Shown here in pieces: positions 55,801 through 64,000 of a stretch of 64,000 bases of DNA. Source of the DNA: Pachypanchax playfairii (Eukaryota; Chordata; Actinopteri; Cyprinodontiformes; Aplocheilidae); assembly GCA_006937955.1 (NCBI GenBank), contig SSNP01000044.1:2467590-2531589 (forward strand), given 5' to 3'. Made by a program: the position numbers and the translations under genes. Below the pieces are notes generated by a model. The model did no database searches. It saw nothing but the letters and a program-made list of their open reading frames with translations, and was not told where the DNA came from. The first letter of the stretch is position 1. Every line of letters begins with the position of its first letter.

Positions 55801-56565
55801 GGGTTTCTCACTCTTGCATACAGTGGCAGTCCCTTAAGTTTCTTCAGGAACTTTCTCATTCATTACTGATGCAAATTTTAAAATGGTACGTTCTAATTTG
55901 CTAGTAAAAAAAATATGAACTGGTCCATGGATTGTCTAAAAGTTTTATACAGAAATTTGTCTTGCTCAAGAGGCTGTGTATTAATTGTTATATTCTCTCA
56001 GGGGCCTTTTTATCATTGATCCACATGGTGTAGTGAAACACATCAGTGTGAATGACCTACCAGTTGGTCGTAGCGTTGAAGAAGCTCTTCGTTTGGTGAA
56101 AGCATTCCAATTTGTGGAGATGCATGGAGAGGTTTGTCCTGCTAGTTGGAACCCTGAGTCGCCAACAGTAAGTACACAAGAATGTCTCACTTCATTTAGC
56201 TAAAAAAGTAAATTTCTCGTCTTTGAAGGAAAAAAAATAACTATTCATTTTTTTGTTGCTCTCCATCAACATTTACTATAATTTAACTTAAAAGTTAAAT
56301 TATAGTTTTAGTAACTTGTCATGTTATCTTAACTGGCACTGAGAAAAAACGGAAAGTAGAAAACGGTCAAAACATGTCAAAGTAAAGAAAAAAATCTTGT
56401 CTGATAAGTGGAACAGGTTTTTTAAAAACTTATTTGGCAGCAGTTCAGAATTATGGGAGCCAGTCGTAGAAGCGCAGGGTAATATTTAGTAAATCATGTC
56501 TGTCTGCTTTTCAGATCAAACCAACTCCAGAAGGATCCAAGGAGTACTTTGAAAAAGTCCACTGA
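52874..56565 (+). CDS. prdx3: Mitochondrial thioredoxin-dependent peroxidase, peroxiredoxin-3, complete coding region in 7 exons
   Basis: Exons: 52874-52909, 53228-53339, 53975-54116, 54240-54375, 54542-54645, 56002-56167, 56515-56565. All GT-AG; 747 bases, 248 aa (human 256). The first about 50 residues (MAATIGRLFRTSVRVASGGL...) form a basic, Ser/Thr-rich mitochondrial presequence. The mature part has the peroxidatic Cys101 in FYPLDFTFVCPTE and the resolving Cys222 in HGEVCPASW, so it is a typical 2-Cys peroxiredoxin. GGLG (144-147) and C-terminal YF (243-244) are the motifs linked to sensitivity to hyperoxidation. It reduces matrix H2O2 using thioredoxin-2. The start codon context is AAAATGGC. 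AATAAA lies at 56642-56647. prdx1, prdx2 and prdx4 are excluded by the presequence and by synteny. Confidence 0.97.
53340..53974. other. prdx3 intron 2
   Basis: GGGTCATTCCATGTCAAATC near 53407 looks like the edge of a dispersed fish repeat. The plus frame 53570-53770 has no recognisable motif. No gene seen. Confidence 0.35.
55154..55650 (+). repeat. Diverged tandem repeat with about 272-bp period in prdx3 intron 5
   Basis: GTGTCAACA...CTACAAATGCCATTCCAACTTTCAACTGGTCA (55154 onward) recurs as GTGTCAACA...CTACAGATAATGTTCCAACTTTTAAGTGGTCA (55428 onward). TATTACCATGACAATACTG near 55256 recurs as TGTTACCATGGTAATGCC near 55528. A third partial match, ATTACCATGGTGACACAGCT, lies near 54943. TTACCATGG is a recurrent core. 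Confidence 0.6.
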
Positions 56566-58258
56566 ACAACTAGAGTTTAAACACATGTACAAAAGAGCTG
56601 AAATCTTGGTTTATAAAATGCAGTTAAGAGCTAAATACACTAATAAATATATTCTCATTCATTTGTGTTGGTTTGAATTCTGCTTCTGCTCATGTTAAAT
56701 ATCGAGTCAGACAAAATGTCAGTTTGTCTGGCTGGTTTGTTTTATCTAAGTAACTGCTGGGAGAAGATATGAGGTGAACTGCTTGATCGCATTCACTTTC
56801 AGTCAGAAGGTAGGACATAAGTTTCAAAACTGTAACTTCAATAATTTGACAATTTTATGGAAATATCTAAATGTACAACTAATCAAAACCAAACTTAATA
56901 ACCCCTGTACATAAACATGTTTATTTTCTTTTTACAGCAAGTTAATATGCAGATTCAAAATGTCTCAGACAATGGTACACGACATGAGGTGTCAAAATCA
57001 ACTGAAGTGGGAAATTAGAAAAAGGCATTGCCCCATCTCATACAAGTAGGGTAGATACTGTATTTACACAACGTTAAGGGAGGGAAGGGGGGGCATCTGA
57101 AACACTGCAGAACTGTGTGGTTATTAAAAACATCTAGTTTCAGGTGTACATAAACTACCTTTTGAACAATGTGTTTGCAGAAAGTTCGGCAACAGAACAA
57201 GAGGAAAATGACTCACCAGAAGCTGTTGAGCCTTTTAAAGCTTTGAATAACAAGAACTCAATAAAACCTGTGAAAGGTTTGTAAGCTGATCAAAATATGC
57301 CTTTACATTTTGAGGAAAAAAGATTATAATACAAGTTTAAAAAAAAACAAATCCTCACAGCACTGAATGAAGCAGAGTTGGATGATCATTGATGATCTAT
57401 GCAAAAACCATGCAATTTCAGGCAAGATGTAACAGTGCCAGAAGTCCCACTTCAAGCACCAAACTAAGAAAATATGCTTCTTCAACAAAAGGATTCATAT
57501 ACATACATACACTCACACCCCCCGTAATAAATCTGTACAACCAAAAGACCTTTGGGATCTACATCTAAAGGTTATATACACTGCTCCCCATCCATATATT
57601 ATCTTTACTATTAGACTTCATTCAACCAAAACATTTGGAAAACAAGATTCAACTGGAGGATGGGATAACATCTAACATCCTTTTAAAAATCTGTTCTCAC
57701 TGTACCCCCACTGTCGATCAGTCTCTAGTTGTATGTGAACGATAAGCTACAGTAGGACCGACGTCTCTGGATAGACCGCTTGTGTAAGAGGGAATCGGGA
57801 ATGATTATCAAGTGAATTCAGAGGAAGTAAATTAAACTACTGAACTGCGTAGTAATGATATTTTGAGTGACTTCAGAAATAAAATGGAAAAAACCCAGTT
57901 CTCAAAAATTGACAGAACAGAAAAAGCTTTCCATACACTGGCCTCTTCACTGAAGAGAGGTACAATACTCTGTCCACATACATCATGTTCTGTTTTCAGG
58001 AAGGACTGGGCTGGAAGAGTCATGTCAGCCTTAATGTTTGAAAGCAACTGAAAATTTGTGTTTAATATCTCTTCCACAGATTTTCTCTTGTTCACTTCAA
58101 GTTACACCATTGAAATTCATTCAGAAAATGGGAAAAAAAACTATATTATACAAAGTGAGATTCACATGTCTTTGCAAAGATGAAAAAGAATGACATGCAT
58201 GTCGTCTCTCAGTACACACTGGCAAATCCATTAACTCCCTGTGTTGCTGCTTCAATTC
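56566..58258. other. Convergent 3' UTRs of prdx3 and tm9sf3
   Basis: The prdx3 3' UTR ends soon after 56647. The tm9sf3 3' UTR runs leftward from 58258, with a candidate minus-strand polyadenylation signal (TTTATT) at 56920-56925, giving a UTR of about 1.3 kb. Open frames here show no known motif. Confidence 0.5.
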
Positions 58259-61200
58259 TCAGTCAATTTTCACATTTGTGTAGATCTTCTTTACAAAGGC
58301 ACTTGTTCCCATGTATCCAACAGCACCTGGAAAGTGATTACATTATGTGAGTTACACTTTAATCTAGGCAATTCAGACTTTATACTCTGTTCCTACAATA
58401 CAAAATCAGATCACAGGTATGTGGGCATCAGTTATGTCTTTTTACTTTAAGGAGTAAAACAATTTACCAGTCATGTTTTATTTATTCAGATGCCAACCGA
58501 GTAATCTGTCAATAAGTAAGTAAATGGACCCATGTAATGTTACTGATCTGTCTAGCTTTAAATCCTTAATATAAATAAAGTGCTGCTGTTCTCAGCAGCA
58601 ACCTTTGTGACCTACCAAAGATGAGTGGACTATGGACATCCAGATCTGACCAGAAATCAGGTTTTCTGATATTAAAAGCTGCTTTTACGCTGGAAAAAAC
58701 TCAGGAAATAAAGCCTGAAAAAATTTCCAAGTCTGGATTTGTCAAAAATTTAAGTTTGTAAACAGATTGGTTTTTACAAATAGCTGTAGTTTTTATTTTC
58801 TCCTGACATTTTATAAATGATTGAAATATGAATCAAATCTGAAATGCACAGCCCACAATTTAACATGTCAGCACAAGTTATATGGCATAGTGAGGTAAAA
58901 CAACATTTTAGGGCACACTACAGATTGAAGCTTTATTATCATCTAATGGTTGATGAGCCAACTTGTCACCTTCATCCTCAATACAGTTTTTCTTAATCTT
59001 CAAAAGTTTGAATTCCCACAGTTTAGACACTCTCTCTATATACATATTCACATTACACACACGTAGGACTCTTGAGGGTGGGCTGGACCCTAGCCCTCTG
59101 TTTTAAATGCACGCTAGAACATCTAACACTATCAACTCATCTGAGCGGGAGGCGAGGGGCTCAGGGTCTTTACACATCCCGGTTCTCTGCCTGCCATCAG
59201 GGGCTGGGGGACAGTGGAGGACCTGGCCATCTAGTCAGGGTCAGGAGTGGGTAGCGGTGGTCTGCTTTGCTCTGCCTCAGAGGGGAAGGGAGCAATTCCT
59301 GGGTCTGGGATTAGTTGCCACCTTGGGGGGAACTGATACCTAGATCCAGGAGTGTAGAGTGTGTAAGGGGAGTGTAAGTATGTCTGTAGCGTCTATTTTG
59401 GTTTCTATTCACGTTGGTATGTATGGTAGAGTTTTGTGTATGTGTGCATGAGGGTGGGTAGGTATGCTTGTGTATGTATGTCTGTCACTGTCTATGTGTC
59501 AGGGTGGGTCTCGGACTCCCCCTCGGTCTAGCAATATCTTATACCCCTTTATGAGGGCCTATCTCCCCCCACCAAGCTCCCCACTGCCTACTGGTTCCCC
59601 CACCAGCCTGCGCACTGGGGGTTTCTAGAGTTTGGGGCTGGGTGCTTGGGGTGTGTGCGGGCCTGTTCCCAGTGGCTGGCTGGTGGGCTTGGCGCTTCCT
59701 GGCTCAGTCTGATAACTTCTTCGGGAGGGGCTACCCTTGGATCTCGGACTTCGGATCAGTGTCCCTGGATGCTTGGGGGTGGTTGGCTGCCTGCGGGGCC
59801 TGTGGAATCGCGCCACGGCTCCCTGGTGGCGCCTGTACTGCGGTTGCGGTGACTGCGCTGGAGGTTGCCCATGGTCTTGTCTGGGATGGGGCTTTGGTTT
59901 CTCCTGCGGTGGTCTGCTTAGGCTATGCCGCTCCAGGGTTAGGGCCTGGATCCTTTGAGGTCTGGGGGACGGGGCTTTCCACACCCACTGTCAAACTATT
60001 TTAAGGAGAAACCTTATGATCAAAGGCGCGTCTCACACTGACTTGGGCTGCAGCTGCCACTGGGGATGTTGTGTGTCATTATTTGTTTGTGTCAGCAATG
60101 ACATTATCAGGGTCTAAATATAAATGTTGGTCGATGCTGTGGTGTCTCTGCTCTTGTTTTTGTCTCTCAGCAGGTGTTGAAGCAGATTTCTTTCTCTCCC
60201 ACCTTCTCTTCTACCTCTTTTTATCTTTTTTTCTTCTTCTTTCTTTTTTCCCCCCTCTAATTTCCTCTCTCCTTTGCCATGTCCGCTGACTCAAAAAAGT
60301 TGTAATAAACAAAATAACATCTAAATAAAATCATAATAAATAAAGGTAACAAACTGAACATTGCAGTGATTGCTGCATGCTCGGCTTGTGGGACCAATTC
60401 TGTCAGGCATTTCTATGCATCCGGACATCAATTCCGACTGTTTAATCGCCAGACAGGACATGGGGGGGGGGAAAGTTTGAATTCCCTCTTTATTATAAAT
60501 AACTTATCTGCCGCTTCCCCCCAACAGTTCTTTCCTAATTCAAAGCACGAGGAGAGGTGGGAACCCCAGTCAAAAAACACTTCAAATTCAGCATTCTTGC
60601 CATCAGTAGCTACGTTTACATGCGCCAAATTTCCCCAATCTGATTAAAATCTTGGTCGATCGGAATCCCAAATCCCTGTTTACATGGACACTAACTGAAA
60701 TGATCTGATCATGCCATGAGTACACATGCACCAAGCACTCAGTCAGGTTAAATGAGTTGAGCATGCGCACAGCGAGTTGTCTTTCCGGGTGAAGAAATAA
60801 AAGTAAACAAACTCCGTCCTTTCTGCACGTGTTTTCCTCCCCATTGTGTGCTCGAGCTGACTCACGTTTTCCCCAATATGGACCTTCTGCGGGTGATTAC
60901 CTTTATGTTTGGGTTTTTACTGGTCGCATTAACCAAGCTAGCGACTGAATACATATTGCTACTGCTCCTCCACCACAGGAGAGGAGAGCAGGATGACAGG
61001 ATGACTGCGCCTGCAGACCACTTCTGTTTACTTCCCGCTATGTTTTCCACTTGGGTCTGCGAAAGCGGAAAGACGTCACGCTGAAGTTGTACGCATGCGC
61101 AGTGGGCTTTTTTCACCTTTTCTTTCCGAATGGGTGTATACATGCATGTCTATCCGAATGAAGATCGGACTAAACCACCCCTCTCGATCGGAAGTAAATT

Positions 61201-62471
61201 TCATTCTGATCAGACTGCATCGGATCAAAACATTCTGATTGACATGTTTACATGACGTCTTTTTTTTCCGATTGGGCGTTTATTCCGATTAAATGTGCCC
61301 ATGTAAACGTAGCTAGTGTTCATTCTGATAAGACTGAGGTAGCATGGGCAGTTGTAATCATCCTGCAGGTGAGCCAGCACATAGCTAGTGACAGAATCAA
61401 AGCAGTCAAAACATGCTGGCATTGCAGCTCAGTGATGTGATGTAGTGATGACAGATGGTCAATGAGACCAGCTGGCTGTTAAATTTTTAACAGGTTTATC
61501 CATTAAATTCCTTAAAAGCAGCAAGATTGAAAAAAAGGAAGCATGCAATGTTTATCAACAGAAAGTTGCTTCTGGAATTCCAACATGAAGCTTACAATGC
61601 AGCTTTAGATCTAATTCCCAGATTCACAGCAATTCACGTTGTGACATGTGTCACATGTCAAACAGGGCACCAAATACCCTAATGATCTTGATGAAGAAGG
61701 TGAGGAGGAGTGACGGATGAGTGGGCTCGAGTCAACAGAGCCCTCACTACAACTTAAAAGTTTGGTAATCCTCACCACACATGATTCCTAGAGCAGTGCT
61801 GAACACAGCCATGTAGCCAAAGTAGAAGGATGTCTGAAACAAGCCATACATCCTGAAACACAGAAAAATCAACCACATAGGCATTGGACAACATAGTTTG
61901 AGTTTATTCTAAGAATGTCTACCACTTAAAAGCAAAAAACGGACCATCACTCACTTGGTTTTGAAGAAATAGTAGTAAAAGGAGTACATGTAAACATAAA
62001 CAGCAGTTGATGCAGCAGAGAGAAAACTTGTCCACTGCCTGGAAAGTAAAAAAAAAAACTCAAGTCAGTCTAAACTCATCTATACACACTAGAGAAAAAA
62101 CAGGGCGACTGAATTTTATGACCATCTTTATGTGACATGTCTCTTAGGATTAGTGTGGGACAGGAACTCTTACCATCTGTAGTCCTCGGCATTGAGCAAG
62201 AAGTATGTACACACAATAGTGACACACACAGTGACTATACAAAGGATAACCAGAACCAGCATCATGAATCCATATACGTAATAGATTTTATATGCCCAAA
62301 AGGATGTGAAGATGAAGTACCTAATAACAGGGGACAGAAAACACATCAGCTATACTGCTCATCTAACACAGAAACTCCCACAGCATTACAGAACACACTT
62401 ACATCTCTATGAAAATAGAGCCAAAAGGCAAGATTCCTCCAAGGCACACGATGACAGCTGGCTCCATGAAC
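58259..62471 (-). CDS. tm9sf3: Transmembrane 9 superfamily member 3, last five coding exons
   Basis: Exons 5' to 3' on minus: 62471-62403, 62320-62174, 62038-61955, 61852-61776, 58326-58259. All GT-AG with continuous phase; about 148 codons including the stop. The upstream exons lie beyond 64000. The translation shows [81 protein letters not shown] and [17 protein letters not shown], ending [16 protein letters not shown]. The final KIYTNVKID separates TM9SF3 from TM9SF2/4, which end in other tails. It is a nonaspanin Golgi/endomembrane protein; the last four membrane helices are in these exons, and the C-terminal lysine-rich tail is a retrieval-type signal of the family. The 3.4-kb last intron is filled with repeats. 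Confidence 0.93.
58327..59050. other. Proximal part of the last tm9sf3 intron
   Basis: AT-rich, with no exon or clear repeat that I can identify. Confidence 0.4.
59051..60300. repeat. GC-rich block of unknown repeat type in tm9sf3 intron
   Basis: About 59060-60000 is G-rich on plus (GGGGCTGGGGG, TTGGGGGTGGTTGGCTG, GATGGGGCTTTGG), unlike the AT-rich flanks. Open frames exist on both strands (59642-60004 plus, 59984-59625 minus) but have low complexity and no known motif. It ends in a pyrimidine-rich stretch (60180-60270) and TAATAAACAAAATAACATC. It looks like a transposable element internal region or an expanded repeat; I cannot name it. Confidence 0.4.
60607..61315. mobile_element. Non-autonomous TIR element with TAGCTACGTTTACATG ends
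   Basis: TAGCTACGTTTACATG at the left and its exact complement CATGTAAACGTAGCTA at the right bound 709 bases. Internal TTTACATG and CCGATTNNNAT motifs repeat toward the ends (60680, 61130-61260). The plus frame 60848-61084 starts [20 protein letters not shown] and has a hydrophobic stretch, but no transposase motif. Confidence 0.7.
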
Positions 62472-62573
62472 CTGACAGAGAACAAGGTTGGACCTGTCAA
62501 TATGATTGTGCCCGATTCCCCCATAAGGGGAGAAAAATATAACTTTCTTCAAAAGACGAAAAACAGAAAGCTT

Positions 62574-63060
62574 TTAAAGAGGCCATTCCATTAAAAACAT
62601 TTTTTCTGAGGTTTCTGTTGAATATTTTAGCTCCATATGTGTTCTTACCTTCATAGTGGGTGTGAAAACAGGTCAACAACTTCTCTTTCAGTTTTTATCT
62701 CTCAAACTATGCAGGTGGCGATAAAACCTGAGTTCTTCCGAGGCTTGTATTTGTTTTATTACAGCTCCTCTACTCGTTAGTATTCATCAGCTCCCGCAGT
62801 TGAAACCACGCCTAGCATGCTGCTGGCTAAAAGGCTGTAGCATAAGACGTATCAAACCGGAAGAGACTACATCTTCTGTTGCCATGCGCAGCGGGACAGG
62901 AAACAGTATGCCTTGCTTTCATAGGCTAGTTTCTTAGCCAATCTGAGTCCAGCAAATTCAAATAATTAATATTAATGAGTTGCTGCCCAAAGCCAACCAA
63001 ATCTTGACACAGATAGATTGAAAGGTCTGTTAATCAGTGTTTCCTAATGTTTTTTAGATA
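62574..63060 (+). mobile_element. TTAAAGAGGCCAT-family element cut by a Tc1 insertion
   Basis: TTAAAGAGGCCATTCCATTA starts the element. The interior matches the 38046 copy without its LINE insertion (TTTCTGTTGAATATTTTAGC, then directly CATAGTGGGTGTGAAAACAG). Near the expected right end, at GTTTTTTAGATA, the Tc1 element begins, so the last bases should lie beyond the window. Confidence 0.7.
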
Positions 63061-63062
63061 TA

Positions 63063-64000
63063 CAGTGGGGCAAAAAAGTATTTAGTCAGCCACCAATTGT
63101 GTAAGTTCTCCCACTTAAAAAGATCAGAGAGGCCTGTAATTTTCATCATAGGTATACCTCAACTATGAGAGACAAAATGAGGAAAAAAAATCCAGAAAAT
63201 CACATTGTCTGATTTTTAAAGAATTTATTTGCAAATTATGGTGGAAAATAAGTATTTGGTCAATAACAAAAGTTAATCTCAATACTTTGTTATATAGCCT
63301 TTGTTGGCAATGACAGAGGTCAAACGTTTTCTGTAAGTCTTCACAAGGTTTTCACACACTGTTGCTGGTATTTTGGCCCATTCCTCCATGCAGATCTCCT
63401 CTAGAGCAGTGATGTTTTGGGGCTGACGCTGGGCAACACGGACTTTCAACTCCCTCCAGAGATTTTCTATGGGGTTGAGATCTGGAGACTGGCTAGGCCA
63501 CTCCAGGACCTTGAAATGCTTCTTACGAAGCCACTCCTTCGTTGCCCGGGCGGTGTGTTTGGGATCATTGTCATGCTGAAAGACCCAGCCACGTCTCATT
63601 TTCAATGCCCTTGCTGATGGAAGGAGGTTTTGACTCAAAATCTTACGATACATGGCCCCATTCATTCTTTCCTTTACACGGATCAGTCGTCCTGGTCCCC
63701 TTGCAGAAAAACAGCCCCAAAGCATGATGTTTCCACCCCCATGCTTTACAGTAGGTATGGTGTTCTTTGGATCCAACTCAGCATTCTTTCCCCTCCAAAC
63801 ACGACAAGTTGAGTTTCTACCAAAAAGTTCTATTTTGGTTTCATCTGACCATATGATGTTCTCCCAATCCTCTTCTGGATCATCCAAATGCTCTCTAGCA
63901 AACCGCAGACGGGCCTGGACGTGTCCTGGCTTCAGCAGGGGGACACGTCTGGCACTGCAGGATTTGAGTCCCTGGCGGCGTAGTGTGTTACTGATGGTAG
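63063..64000 (-). mobile_element. Tc1-like transposon, right part outside the window
   Basis: The end CAGTGGGGCAAAAAAGTATT with TTAGTCAGCCACCAATTGTG is preceded by TA at 63061-63062. The transposase lies on minus. The far inverted repeat and N-terminus are beyond position 64000. Confidence 0.9.
63279..64000 (-). CDS. Tc1-like transposase, C-terminal part, open to window edge
   Basis: The frame is open from the right edge to a stop at 63279. It starts within the second HTH region (TISNTLRRQGLKSCSARRVP) and carries the full DD34E catalytic core: D in IIWSDETKIE, D in FQHDNDPKHT and E in PDLNPIENLWRE, with 34 residues between the last two. The GGGNIMLWGCFSARGPG glycine-rich box is intact. No stop or shift is visible in about 240 codons. 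Whether the copy is functional depends on sequence outside the window. Confidence 0.88.
   Translation of the reverse strand, partial: TISNTLRRQGLKSCSARRVPLLKPGHVQARLRFAREHLDDPEEDWENIIWSDETKIELFGRNSTCRVWRGKNAELDPKNTIPTVKHGGGNIMLWGCFSARGPGRLIRVKERMNGAMYRKILSQNLLPSARALKMRRGWVFQHDNDPKHTARATKEWLRKKHFKVLEWPSQSPDLNPIENLWRELKVRVAQRQPQNITALEEICMEEWAKIPATVCENLVKTYRKRLTSVIANKGYITKY

Noticed and set aside
59625..59984. 119-codon minus frame, Pro/Arg/Gln-rich, and 120-codon plus frame opposite
   Set aside because: Low-complexity translation of a GC-rich block, no domain, and both strands open for compositional reasons.
1..64000. CRISPR array, bacterial operon or viral insertion
   Set aside because: No regularly spaced short repeats, no prokaryotic gene layout and no retroviral gag/pol/env motifs or LTR pair were seen.

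Overview
The window is teleost fish genomic DNA. It holds multi-exon genes with GT-AG introns, vertebrate proteins that are close to full length, and introns full of fish-type repeats (L2-like LINEs, tRNA-derived SINEs, Tc1/mariner, hAT and PIF/Harbinger elements). There are no operons, CRISPR arrays or bacterial features. One 10-base run of N at 18149-18158 marks an assembly gap.

From left to right the genes are: emx2 (minus, 3 coding exons, 1440-4283), eif3a (minus, 22 coding exons, 6696-32393), dennd10/fam45a (plus, 9 coding exons, 34474-40824), sfxn4 (minus, 13 coding exons, 41935-52241), prdx3 (plus, 7 coding exons, 52874-56565) and the 3' part of tm9sf3 (minus, last 5 coding exons, 58259-62471; the rest lies beyond the right edge). 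I built every exon by hand from splice sites and reading-frame continuity. The summed lengths give complete frames of 247 aa (Emx2), 1238 aa (eIF3a), 351 aa (Dennd10), 298 aa (Sfxn4) and 248 aa (Prdx3).

The gene set matches the human 10q25-q26 neighbourhood EMX2-EIF3A-DENND10-SFXN4-PRDX3, as I know it. Two things differ: prdx3 is head-to-head with sfxn4 here, whereas I recall both on one strand in human, and tm9sf3 follows prdx3. eif3a/dennd10 and sfxn4/prdx3 are divergent pairs. dennd10/sfxn4 and prdx3/tm9sf3 are convergent pairs. sfxn4 and prdx3 both encode mitochondrial proteins and share a 632-bp start-to-start interval with a CACGTG E-box close to each start codon.

The rest is mostly mobile DNA. 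eif3a intron 6 (19696-28066) and the large sfxn4 intron (43750-51681) are transposon graveyards with nested insertions. The clearest stack is a PIF/Harbinger-derived element inside a Tc1 element inside a third TIR element. Three Tc1-type transposase copies remain readable, one broken by a single stop codon and one open to the window edge. A family of short elements with ends TTAAAGAGGCCAT recurs four times. I found no convincing new multi-gene system. The most unusual items are a GC-AG intron in eif3a, a decayed duplicate of dennd10 exon 3 inside a later intron, the nested transposons with captured transposase N-termini, and the E-box-bearing divergent mitochondrial promoter.
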